42,714 nucleotides of DNA from assembly GCA_025937235.1 (NCBI GenBank), contig JAICRU010000018.1, forward strand, positions 1-42,714, in the 5' to 3' direction. Source of the DNA: Acidimicrobiia bacterium (GTDB lineage Bacteria > Actinomycetota > Acidimicrobiia > Spongiisociales > ZC4RG35). This document shows positions 32,836-40,237 of the stretch, piece by piece; position 1 is the first letter of the stretch; each line of letters opens with the position of its first letter. Below the pieces are notes generated by a model. It saw only the letters and a program-made list of their open reading frames with translations. It did not search any database and had not been told where the DNA came from. The position numbers and the translations under genes are program-made.

Positions 32836-33858
32836 GTGAAAAAGATCGGATTCCTCTCGTTCGGGCACTGGTCCCCGTCGCCCATGTCCCAGACCCGCTC
32901 CGGGTCCGACGCCCTCCTCCAGTCGATCGATTTGGCGGTGGCAGCGGAGGAGCTGGGAGCCGACGGCGCCTACTTCCGCGTCCATCACTTCGCACGTCAG
33001 CTTGGCTCGCCATTCCCGCTGCTCGCTGCGGTCGGCGCCCGCACCCATCGGATCGAGATCGGCACAGCTGTCATAGACATGCGCTACGAGAACCCGCTCT
33101 ACATGGCCGAGGACGCAGGGGCAGCCGACCTGATCTCCGGCGGACGGCTACAGCTGGGAATCTCCCGTGGGTCCCCCGAGCAGGTGATCGATGGATGGCG
33201 CTATTTCGGCTATGCGCCGGCAGAGGGCGAGACCGATGCCGACATGGCTCGGAGAAACGCCGAGGTCTTCCTCCGTGTCATCGAAGGGGGCGGCTTCGCC
33301 CAACCCAATCCACAACCGATGTTCCCAAACCCGCCCGGGTTGCTCCGTGTCGAGCCCCACTCGGAAGGGCTGCGGGAGCGCATCTGGTGGGGCTCCGGCT
33401 CCAACGCCACCGCCCGCTGGGCTGCGGAGCTCGGGATGAACCTGCAGAGCTCGACCTTGAAGGACGACGAGAGCGGCAAGCCGTTCCATGTGCAGCAGGC
33501 GGAGCAGATCCAGGCATACCACGAGGCGTGGAAGGAGGCAGGACACCAACGTGAGCCACGGGTCTCGGTCAGCCGCAGCATCTTCGCCCTCGTCTCGGAC
33601 GAGGACCGGGCTTACTTCGGGCACGAGCGAGACGACCAGGACACAATCGGCATGATCGACGCCAGCACCCGGGCGATCTTCGGCCGTAGCTACGCCGCCG
33701 AACCAGATGCCCTCATTCCCAGGCTGAAGGAGGATGAGGCGATCGCCGCCGCCGACACCCTTTTGCTGACGGTGCCCAACCAGCTCGGCGTCGATTACAA
33801 CGCCCATGTCATCGAGAGCATCCTCCAGCATGTAGCTCCCGAGCTGGGTTGGCGCTGA
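32836..33858 (+). CDS. LLM class flavin-dependent oxidoreductase
   Basis: Luciferase-like monooxygenase fold using F420 or FMN; the exact reaction is unknown. N-terminal strand KKIGFLSFGHWSP, then SIDLAVAAEELGADGAYFRVHHF, IEIGTAVIDMRYENPLYMAEDAGAADLISGGRLQLGISRGSPEQV (split here across several strands of the TIM barrel), and the phosphate-binding IWWGSGSNATARWAAELGMNL. 340 aa. The track ORF begins at 32563 in a basic, low-complexity stretch; the GTG at 32836 gives the natural start. F420 use is common in this phylum, but I cannot decide the cofactor from sequence. Confidence 0.9.
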   Translation: MKKIGFLSFGHWSPSPMSQTRSGSDALLQSIDLAVAAEELGADGAYFRVHHFARQLGSPFPLLAAVGARTHRIEIGTAVIDMRYENPLYMAEDAGAADLISGGRLQLGISRGSPEQVIDGWRYFGYAPAEGETDADMARRNAEVFLRVIEGGGFAQPNPQPMFPNPPGLLRVEPHSEGLRERIWWGSGSNATARWAAELGMNLQSSTLKDDESGKPFHVQQAEQIQAYHEAWKEAGHQREPRVSVSRSIFALVSDEDRAYFGHERDDQDTIGMIDASTRAIFGRSYAAEPDALIPRLKEDEAIAAADTLLLTVPNQLGVDYNAHVIESILQHVAPELGWR

Positions 33859-34002
33859 CCCCTTTCGTGGGGGGGACGCCACTCGTCTACAGAGCGGCTG
33901 CCTGCTCATGCATCCCGAACGTACGTGGGGCAGCCCAGCGCAGGAAATGAGTCGTCCGACTGATACACAAATGCCCGCGATCACCGAAGATCGGGCAGGA
34001 CC

Positions 34003-35010
34003 ATGCCGAGGACAGACGCGACCAGCCCAACACCCCGTTCTCGAAGGTGGGTGTGGGTCGCTGCTCTGGCTGCTTGTCTCCTCCTAGTCGCCCTGCTACC
34101 AGTCCCATGGTTGGCTGCCCGCACCCCCAACCCGCCCGGCATGGCCTGGCGGCTCGACGGACGCCTCCAGTTGAACGGCGAGACCATCGATCCCCCTGGT
34201 GTGTGGATCGGAATGACTGCCGGGCGACCGCCGTTGGTGGCCGAGTTGGTATGGAGCTGGGTCGACCCTGACACCGCTAGCCCGAGGGACATGAGGGGCG
34301 GGTCGATGTTCGACTCCCCATCCCTGGCCGAGCCGGCCGCCATCGCAGTCGGCTTGGCCCATGCGGGCCGGGTCGTCGACGTCTCCACCATCGTCGAGGC
34401 TCGCCAGCCCCTGATCGCAGGGCTCCCCGACCGAGTCTCGGTCTCGAGGGTCAATGGCCATGTCATCGTCACCGACGACGACTGGGTGCACTCGATAGCT
34501 GATCTCGGCGACCTCAACGAGTTCGTCTCCGGCGACGGGCACGTCTATGGGTTCACCGGGACCACGTTCCCCTACGAGGTGGTGGACCTCATGCACGCAC
34601 CAACCGACCTCGAGGTGTCATTGACGGGATGGGGAAGGCTCATTCCCATTGCCTGGTATCGCAAGTTGGCGCTGGGCAACTCGAATGGTCTGCTCCTCGG
34701 TCTGGCCGCCTATTCACAGGCCTCGGGCGAGAATCTCGCCCAAGGCCGTATCATCGGTGGAACCGGGGTCCTGAGAGAGGATGGGACTGTCGGACCGGTC
34801 GGAGGTCTCGCTGCCAAGGCCCGAGCGGCATACAGAGCCGGGGCCGATCTGATGGTCTACCCGGCGGGCCAGGATTGCCTGGTTGAGGGGGCGCTCGGCC
34901 CGTCGAGCAGAATGACCGCTCTGCCGGTAGCCAGTCTCTCCGAGGCCATCGCCTTTCTGCGCGGTGACCTGCTCATCCCGGTCCACGACTCGAGTCAATG
35001 CGCGATCTGA
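34003..35010 (+). CDS. Membrane-anchored Lon-like (S16 family) serine protease
   Basis: YlbL/PDZ-Lon type protein. N-terminal basic tail, then one TM helix (about 18-40, VWVAALAACLLLVALLPVPW), an extracytoplasmic beta region with a possible degenerate PDZ (about 145-195), and a C-terminal S16 domain. Catalytic Ser is in LGNSNGLLLGLAAYSQ (Ser227; usual GPSAG) and catalytic Lys in VGPVGGLAAKARAAY (Lys272). Their 45-residue spacing fits the Lon Ser-Lys dyad. IIGGTGVLREDGTVGP is the conserved bridging segment. 335 aa, normal for the family. ATG with AGGA close upstream. Followed by a good terminator. Confidence 0.87.
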   Translation: MPRTDATSPTPRSRRWVWVAALAACLLLVALLPVPWLAARTPNPPGMAWRLDGRLQLNGETIDPPGVWIGMTAGRPPLVAELVWSWVDPDTASPRDMRGGSMFDSPSLAEPAAIAVGLAHAGRVVDVSTIVEARQPLIAGLPDRVSVSRVNGHVIVTDDDWVHSIADLGDLNEFVSGDGHVYGFTGTTFPYEVVDLMHAPTDLEVSLTGWGRLIPIAWYRKLALGNSNGLLLGLAAYSQASGENLAQGRIIGGTGVLREDGTVGPVGGLAAKARAAYRAGADLMVYPAGQDCLVEGALGPSSRMTALPVASLSEAIAFLRGDLLIPVHDSSQCAI

Positions 35011-35020
35011 GACACCAAAT

Positions 35021-35043
35021 CCCCAGGTACTACCTGGGGTTTT
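35021..35043 (+). terminator. Rho-independent terminator after the Lon-like gene
   Basis: CCCCAGG-TACTA-CCTGGGG followed by TTTT on plus. The reverse strand reads AAAA before the stem and GGGGATTTGG after it, so it may also end transcription of the tRNA coming from the right. Confidence 0.8.
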
Positions 35044-35048
35044 GAGGG

Positions 35049-35122
35049 TGGAGCTGAGGGGATTTGAACCCCTGACCCCTTGACTGCCAGTCAAGTGCTC
35101 TGCCAGGCTGAGCTACAGCCCC
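35049..35122 (-). tRNA. tRNA-Ala (anticodon GGC)
   Basis: Read on the minus strand, a full cloverleaf of 74 nt: acceptor GGGGCTG/CAGCTCC with one G-U pair, D arm GCTC/GAGC, anticodon stem CTTGA/TCAAG with loop CTGGCAG (anticodon GGC), T arm AGGGG-TTCAAAT-CCCCT and discriminator A. The CCA end is not encoded. It lies directly beside integrase remnants, a typical integration target. Confidence 0.96.
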
Positions 35123-35218
35123 ATAAAACCCTGTGTGACCTGGGCTTTCGTGGGCGGTTGCGTGCCGGGACCTGAGCAGAACGCTGGTACAGCCCTTAAC
35201 TCTGTATGGGTTCCCGAC

Positions 35219-35672
35219 ATGGAAACCGCAACCGAACTCAGTCATATTACGACCCTGGCCGGAAGTTGGGAACTCCACCTGCTGGCGGAACGGAAGAGCC
35301 CAACGACCCCTCGCCAACTACACCTCGGCGGTAGAACGGCTCACCGACTACCTGGTCGCTCAGGGGATGCCCACCGATGTCACCAGCATCACCAGGGAGC
35401 ACATTGAGAGCTTCGTAGTCCACCTACTCGACACCCGCTCCCCTGCCACCGCGCTCAACAGGTACAAGGCACTCCAACAGTATTTCCGGTGGCTCGACGA
35501 CGAAGGCGAGATCACCAACTCGCCGATGGTGAAAATGTCACCGCCGACACTCGATGAGGTCGAGGTCCCGGTTGTCTCGCTCGAGGATCTGCGCACGCTC
35601 CTGGATGTGTGCAAGGCACCGGCTTCCAGGACCGTCGTGACACCGCCAGATCCTCACCGGGTGAGCGCATGA
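35219..35672 (+). pseudogene. Decayed tyrosine recombinase (XerC/D-type phage integrase), N-terminal part
   Basis: The N-terminal SAM-like DNA-binding domain of a tyrosine integrase is readable only across frames. Frame 1 gives TLAGSWELHLLAERKSPTT. An extra C in the C-run at 35307-35310 shifts to frame 2: LANYTSAVERLTDYL, ITREHIESFVVHLLD, ALNRYKALQQYFRWLDDEGEI, SLEDLRTLLDVCK. A missing G near 35615 then moves back to frame 1 (GTGFQDRRDTA). After that the catalytic domain (Arg-His-x-x-Arg-Tyr) is absent, replaced by unrelated sequence. Two frameshifts plus truncation make it non-functional. It begins 97 nt from the tRNA. Confidence 0.85.
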
Positions 35673-35685
35673 ACACATCTGGTCG

Positions 35686-35967
35686 GTGGATCTCAGGGCC
35701 AAGCTTCTCGGGATCGAAGATGCCCCCTGGTCGGACTACAAGGGCGGGGATATCTCGGCGCGTTCGATCGCTTGGCTGCTCGGCGGGTACGACGTTCCAT
35801 CGGGCACGAGATGGATCGACGGGAAGACGAAGAAGGGCTACCGGATCGAAGACTTCGAAGACGCTTTCTCCCGTTACCTGCCATCCAAAGCGTCCCAAAC
35901 GTCAGGTGTCAATGACTACAAGGGGAAAACGGGTGTTCCCTATCCGTCAGGTACCCCCCAAACCTGA
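35686..35967 (+). pseudogene. C-terminal relic of a DUF3631-type mobile-element protein
   Basis: 93-codon open frame: MDLRAKLLGIEDAPW, then ISARSIAWLLGGYDVPSGTRW and KTKKGYRIEDFEDAFSRYLP. This matches the C-terminal part of DUF3631 proteins (replication/primase-like genes of actinobacterial mobile elements), where the usual form ends KGYRREDFEDAWARYLP. The frame stays open upstream (AHEHIWSVDLRA) to a TGA, with no ATPase portion, so the 5' part was lost in the deletion that also removed the integrase catalytic domain. Could be expressed from the GTG at 35686, but is more likely a remnant. Confidence 0.65.
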
Positions 35968-36028
35968 CGCTTCAGAATCGGCGATTTCGTCAACTAGTTC
36001 TTAGAGCCTGACGGATGAGACGCTTCAA

Positions 36029-36232
36029 ATGCAGAATCGACGGGGATCGGCAGTCGAACAGGTCGATTTCGTCCCTTGGGATGAAGCTGTTCAGTACGTC
36101 CTCGACGCTTTCCCCGGCTTCATAGACGAGGAAGGCGTCTGCGACGTATGCGACCAGACCGGCGACCTGGCCCACATCCAAGGATTCCTCATGCATGTCG
36201 ACTGTGCGCCCGCCCAATGGAAAACAGCATGA
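36029..36232 (+). CDS. Small hypothetical protein with a Cys/His zinc-finger-like pattern
   Basis: 67 aa, not assigned to a family. Acidic N-terminal half (VEQVDFVPWDEAVQYVLDAF) and a C-terminal CDVCDQTGDLAHIQGFLMHVDC, a CxxC...HxDC arrangement that could bind one zinc. ATG with a weak GGATGAGA upstream. Its stop overlaps the start of the HNH gene as ATGA, so the two form a small coupled cassette of probable phage origin. Confidence 0.6.
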   Translation: MQNRRGSAVEQVDFVPWDEAVQYVLDAFPGFIDEEGVCDVCDQTGDLAHIQGFLMHVDCAPAQWKTA

Positions 36233-36594
36233 CCGATAGCCGATACCACACGAAAAGGTGGCAACAACTCCGAACCCGCATCATCCAACGCGACGGAGGA
36301 CGCTGCGCAGTCCCCGGCTGCCAAACCGACATGAGCCAACCGCGCCGAATCCACGTCGACCACATCACCGAAGTCCGAGACGACGGCAACTTCTGGGACG
36401 AGACCAACCTCCAAACCCTCACACACCATCGAAGCAAGACCCTCGACGCCCGCAAGGCGCCCCACCGAACCCACCAGCCCCAACGCATGAAACGCGATTT
36501 TTTCTACAGATCCCTTCCCGTAGATTCACAGTCGCAGAGTTTCTCTCCGCGCCAAATTTCTAGGCCGACCCAGGCAGATGATGCGAGGGGATAA
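36229..36594 (+). CDS. HNH endonuclease (phage or mobile-element type)
   Basis: 121 aa. N-terminal SRYHTKRWQQLRTRIIQRDGGRC, then the zinc-binding CAVPGC and the HNH core HVDHITEVRDDGN, then NLQTLTHHRSKT; the pattern is that of small phage HNH nucleases often found near terminase genes. Codon use is visibly different from neighbours: many A- and C-ending codons (aaa, caa, cca), and an AT-rich end with a TTTTTT run. The last 30 residues (FFYRSLPVDSQSQ onward) look unrelated to the family and may be read-through of a truncated end. ATG start is shared with the preceding stop. Confidence 0.8.
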   Translation: MTDSRYHTKRWQQLRTRIIQRDGGRCAVPGCQTDMSQPRRIHVDHITEVRDDGNFWDETNLQTLTHHRSKTLDARKAPHRTHQPQRMKRDFFYRSLPVDSQSQSFSPRQISRPTQADDARG

Positions 36595-36603
36595 GGGGCT
36601 TAC

Positions 36604-36654
36604 GAGTCCCGTCAACCTGTCACGGCCCGTAGAGACCGTCCTCATCCGGGACTC
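36604..36654. repeat. 8-bp inverted repeat at the element's right side
   Basis: GAGTCCCG (36604-36611) and CGGGACTC (36647-36654), perfect arms 35 nt apart, between the HNH gene and the convergent secreted-protein gene. Could be a loose terminator stem or an element boundary; no U-run follows it. Confidence 0.3.
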
Positions 36655-36681
36655 TCTGCGTCAACCCCTTCATGAGATTGC

Positions 36682-38196
36682 TTACTTCTTGGGTTGGAGG
36701 ACGGCGGCCAACAAGATCGGACCGCTGGCCGAGCCCTCCCGGATGCGGAGCGTGTAGTCCTTACCGGCGGTGAGCGGTTTGGTGGTGAAGTTGTAGATGT
36801 ACATCCCGTCCGCAGCCCGCATCTGACCGCCGGTTCCGTCCGCATTGCTCACCGACTCACCCACGGCTTCGGTACCTTCGATCGTCTCCCCTCCGGTTCC
36901 CTGGACGTAGGAGATGTAGAGCGAAAGACCGGTGACACTGTCACCGGTACAAGAGCTTGTCACCCTCACCTTGACCGGAACCACGTTGCCGTAGCGGGCG
37001 ATGTTTCGTTCGTTGTCCTTGATCGGGAGCCCGAAAGACAGCGAGTAGACATCGACCTGAACGTCCGAGACGATCGTCTCGGTATCAGTTCCGCCGTCGT
37101 CATCGGTGACCGTACCCGTCACCGTTAGTTCGTAGCACCCAGGGGCTAGAAACCTGCTATCGGTGGCGACGCCGGTCGCATCGGGTTCCGTGTTCTCGAC
37201 GGCGGAAAGGCTTCCGGGCCGGTCGATGGCATCGAGGCTCCACCTGAAGGTTGCAGTGTGACTATCCAGCCAACCGGCGTCGGAATAGCCGAAGCTGGCG
37301 GTGGCAGCCCCGGTCACCGGGTTGAATCCGAAGTTGGTGCTGCCGATGACGGGATCGACATTGTCCGCGGTCCACCCGAAGGAGTCGGTCGTGGTGTGCT
37401 CTCCGTCTGAGGCTTGCACGTCAACGGTTCCGGAGAGGTTGTCTCCGGGTGTGTGGGTCCACGACCAGGTGCCGTCCCCGTTGTCGGTCAGCGTGCCTTC
37501 TCCGCTTTGCTTGGTGATGACGAGCGTGTCGTCGTCGGCGTCGGAGAACGCTCCTCCGGTCGATAGCTGGGAACCCTCGCCGCCAGTGGCGTCCTCGGCT
37601 GGTATCGAGACCGCCGGGGCAAAAGCGTTGTCATCGCAAACATTGCCGAGACCGTCGCCATCGCTGTCTTCTTGCTGCGGATTCGACACAGCTGGGCAGT
37701 TGTCTTCGTCGTCGAGGACGCCGTCGTCGTCGGCATCGCTCACCGGCGGAGCCAGCACCTTGAGGGTGAAGTCGGCGAGGTTGGTATACGTTCCTGGGCC
37801 CGAGTCGACGATGCTTGCTATTGCGATCAGGTAATCGCCCGGCGTCGTGGAACTGAAAGTCACCTCCCGGAGCTGAGGCTGACAGCCCGTGAAAAGAAGT
37901 GAAGTCGTCGACGCGGTCACCTGGGCGGGAACACTCAGTGTGACCGTGACAGGCGATGCAGCTGAGGCATTGCATCCGCCTTCGCCGTCGAGGCCACCCC
38001 CCTGGACCGTAATGCGGTATTCGACCGCTGTCGACTCACCGGCGGTGATCGTGTCGTTGCCTCCGACGACAACGTTGTTTTGCACGTTGTCTGCGAAGGC
38101 CACTCCACCGAAGATCATCGTCAACGAGACGAGCAAATACAGCGACGGTCTCCGGAAAGTGGAGCGCCGACGCGCGTGGTTACCCCTTCTGAACAT
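36682..38196 (-). CDS. Secreted multidomain protein with thrombospondin type-3-like and Ig-like segments
   Basis: 504 aa, exported: basic N-terminus and hydrophobic core LYLLVSLTMIFGGVAFA, cleaved near VAFA-DN. Order: an all-beta region (about 40-150); Ca-binding type-3 repeats (DADDDGVLDDEDNCPAVSN and DSDGDGLGNVCDD, about 155-195); a tandem-Ig/cadherin-like region with GTLTDNGDGTWSWTHTPG (about 210-270); a PKD-like stretch; and a C-terminal domain (about 395-504) with FGLPIKDN, VPVKVRV, YIYNFTTKPL and LRIREGS, resembling PxKF domains. No sortase or PEP-CTERM signal. SD GGGGAGG before the ATG. Function unknown; surface or extracellular role likely. Confidence 0.85.
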   Translation of the reverse strand: MFRRGNHARRRSTFRRPSLYLLVSLTMIFGGVAFADNVQNNVVVGGNDTITAGESTAVEYRITVQGGGLDGEGGCNASAASPVTVTLSVPAQVTASTTSLLFTGCQPQLREVTFSSTTPGDYLIAIASIVDSGPGTYTNLADFTLKVLAPPVSDADDDGVLDDEDNCPAVSNPQQEDSDGDGLGNVCDDNAFAPAVSIPAEDATGGEGSQLSTGGAFSDADDDTLVITKQSGEGTLTDNGDGTWSWTHTPGDNLSGTVDVQASDGEHTTTDSFGWTADNVDPVIGSTNFGFNPVTGAATASFGYSDAGWLDSHTATFRWSLDAIDRPGSLSAVENTEPDATGVATDSRFLAPGCYELTVTGTVTDDDGGTDTETIVSDVQVDVYSLSFGLPIKDNERNIARYGNVVPVKVRVTSSCTGDSVTGLSLYISYVQGTGGETIEGTEAVGESVSNADGTGGQMRAADGMYIYNFTTKPLTAGKDYTLRIREGSASGPILLAAVLQPKK

Positions 38197-38243
38197 TCCA
38201 GCCTCCCCTTACTGACCGTTGCGGCCATCCGCCCTGACCGTAC

Positions 38244-38271
38244 AACGTACCCCGGCCAGAGTGGGAGTCAA
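38244..38271 (-). promoter_or_regulatory. Promoter of the secreted-protein gene
   Basis: Minus strand TTGACT (38271-38266), 16-nt spacer, TACGTT (38249-38244). The expected start near 38237 leaves a leader of about 40 nt with the GGGGAGG SD. A GTAC-AAC-GTAC palindrome overlaps the -10 and could be an operator. Confidence 0.6.
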
Positions 38272-38347
38272 TGGATCACCCAACACAACCGTGAGGGATG
38301 GCGAGAACGCATCCCGGGATTCCCCGCGATGCAGTGTCGCAGGCCAG

Positions 38348-39565
38348 TTATCCGAGAAGAAAGAAGGTCTCCATCTCCCCCTTGCCCTTGATCGAGATGG
38401 TGCCTCTCGGCCGGAACGCGTAGCGGTCGGCAAGGATGGCCCGCACGGACTCGGTGACCTGGATCCGGTTGGGTTCGCCATGGGATTCCATCCGACTGGC
38501 GGTGTTCACAGTGTCGCCCCACACGTCGTACTGGAACTTCTTAGTGCCGATGACTCCTGCTATCGCCGGGCCGGTGTCGATGCCGATGCGGAGGCGAAAC
38601 GGTCCGCCCTCGATGTAGTCGAGCATTTCGAGAGCCATTGCGGCCAGGGCGTGGGCGTGGTCGTCTTTCGGAACCGGCACGCCGGCGGCGACCATGTATC
38701 CGTCTCCGATGGTCCGGATTTTCTCGCATCCGTAGCGGTCCGCCAGAGTGTCGAAATGGGTGAAGATCACGTTGAGTCGATCCACCATCTCTTCTGGCTC
38801 CAGCAAGGCCGTCATCGGGGTGAACCCGACGACGTCGGCGAAGAGCACACTGATCGAGTCGAAACGTCGGGCCTTGGTCTCGCCGTGCTCTTTCAGTTCG
38901 GCTGCGATCACGGCGGGGAGCACATTCAACAGCAGGCTCTCCGCCCGGCGGCGCTCGGCGGACAGTCGGTTCAGAATCGAGGTCAGAATGAGGGTGAGCA
39001 ATCCGAGATTGCCCAGCAGTACGATGACGAATAGGAGAGTCTGCAAGGTTGGATCTGGTGGGGGCCTTCCTCCGGCCAGCCAAGGCTCCAGCACACCAAA
39101 TGCGATTCCACTAGCAGCGAATAAGGCCACGACGCCAAGAGTGACCTTTCGAGGGAACACGATCGCCGCGATCAACACCTGGGTGATGCCCCACACCATG
39201 TAGTTGCCCGAGTTGGCGTACCCGCCAAGAAGCAAATGGACGGCCAAGATGTCGATGGTGCTCGCCACGACCGTGATCATGGCCAAGTCAAGGACGCTGC
39301 CAGTCATTGCGTAAAAGATCCAGGCGGCTAGGTATGACACGGTTACCGCGACGGTCATGATTCCCGCCGCCGGCTCGTCGAACCAGAAGAATGTGAAAGC
39401 GGTGAAAATCGCATTGGCTGCGGCAGCCCAAGCCGCCCCGGTTGCGATTCGCATGATCGTCGTCGGGTTCTCGATTGTGGCTGCGGCACCGGCGAGCCTG
39501 GTGCGGGCTGCCAGGCGTTCCCAGAATGTCGGTTCAACAGTGGCGGCGGGCCGTTGCGACGACAT
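38348..39565 (-). CDS. Membrane-bound class III adenylate cyclase
   Basis: Makes cAMP from ATP. N-terminal membrane domain of about six TM helices (MRIATGAAWAAAANAIFTAF onwards), a short coiled linker (LNRLSAERRRAESLLLNVLP), then a CHD cyclase domain. Catalytic set complete: metal Asp in VLFADVVGFT and TIGDGYM, adenine Lys in CEKIRTIGD, Asp in VWGDTVN, and Asn/Arg in NTASRM. The substrate Lys and Asp point to ATP rather than GTP. Start uncertain: ATG 39565 (MSSQRPAATV) is preferred, ATG 39601 is possible, and the track start at 39760 is a TTG in poor sequence. None has a strong SD. 405 aa from 39565. Confidence 0.9.
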   Translation of the reverse strand: MSSQRPAATVEPTFWERLAARTRLAGAAATIENPTTIMRIATGAAWAAAANAIFTAFTFFWFDEPAAGIMTVAVTVSYLAAWIFYAMTGSVLDLAMITVVASTIDILAVHLLLGGYANSGNYMVWGITQVLIAAIVFPRKVTLGVVALFAASGIAFGVLEPWLAGGRPPPDPTLQTLLFVIVLLGNLGLLTLILTSILNRLSAERRRAESLLLNVLPAVIAAELKEHGETKARRFDSISVLFADVVGFTPMTALLEPEEMVDRLNVIFTHFDTLADRYGCEKIRTIGDGYMVAAGVPVPKDDHAHALAAMALEMLDYIEGGPFRLRIGIDTGPAIAGVIGTKKFQYDVWGDTVNTASRMESHGEPNRIQVTESVRAILADRYAFRPRGTISIKGKGEMETFFLLG

Positions 39566-40231
39566 GGGGGCTCTTGCTACTCCGAGGAGGAGGCGAAGCA
39601 TGGATCTGCTGACCCGGGATGTTACTTGGGTGGGCCGAATCGAACCGACCGCAACTGAGCCGCCTTTCCGGGCGACGCGATGTGGGTGTCGGGTCGTGAA
39701 TCGGCCTGCCTCACGTGGGGCTGTCACATCCGATCGAGGCAATACCGAGTCAAAGGACAATGTGCCGCCCTCTTGAGCGGAGGCTCCGCCCGGTTGGGCG
39801 AGATGCCGATTGCTCCATCTCCAGGGACCGGGCGGGAACAGTCGAACCCACTGGGTTTCATGGGCTCAGACCGTGACTGCTCACGCCGCCGCGCTTCGCT
39901 TCGAGATCGTTCGTTTCAAGCCCACACACGACCGAGGCTGGACCCTGACACCGGAGCCTCCGAGGGGTAGGACTTCTCCGAATACGGCAAGATTACGGAC
40001 GCGCTCGACCAGGCGGCGAGGGCCCGGAGTCGGCTACGCGTCGCGATCATCGAGGGCAAGGTGTCAGCGATCGTCGTCCCGACGGAGCGGGTCCGAGGGC
40101 ACTAGTTGAAGTCGCGGAGAGCGACAGCCGAGCCTCTTGGTATCTCGATGAGTATGCCGGATACCAAACGGTCGGTTGGGCTAACAAGCCCAGGTCCGAA
40201 GAATGCCTCTCGAGTAGGCAGCGACGGCTTG
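39566..40231. other. Gene-poor stretch
   Basis: About 665 nt without a supported intact gene. The ORFs in the track here (39357-39776, 39680-39970, 39810-40109 plus, 40047-40322 minus) have shadow-like composition. It holds a CGCCC-GGTT-GGGCG hairpin (39787-39800), a 45-codon coding relic (39971-40105) and an inverted-repeat pair next to the chromate-transporter gene. Confidence 0.6.
39971..40105 (+). pseudogene. Possible 3' coding relic of a small gene
   Basis: A frame bounded by two TAG codons reads DFSEYGKITDALDQAARARS then LRVAIIEGKVSAIVVPTERVRGH. It has strongly coding-like composition (GC-ending codons, helix then two strands) but no start codon near its beginning. The ending resembles the RPVAAIVP-type tail of Phd/YefM antitoxins, although I would not assign it. 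The 5' part is missing or has mutated. Confidence 0.35.
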
Positions 40232-40237
40232 TTAGCC
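40177..40237. repeat. 12-bp inverted repeat at the end of the chrA-like gene
   Basis: GGCTAACAAGCC (40179-40190) and its exact reverse complement GGCTTGTTAGCC (40226-40237) are 35 nt apart, and each is itself a small hairpin (the left one extends to TGGGCT-AACA-AGCCCA). The right copy contains the chrA-like TAA stop. Tandem hairpins after the stop could terminate transcription; there is no U-run. Confidence 0.55.

Noticed and set aside
35000-36700. Duplicated tRNA 3' end (attR) for the decayed element
   Set aside because: I found no second copy of the tRNA end by eye in the window, so no attachment site is claimed.
39629-39652. tRNA T-arm-like sequence (GGTCG-GTTCGATT-CGGCC on minus)
   Set aside because: The loop has 8 nt and no D arm, anticodon arm or acceptor partner could be fitted.
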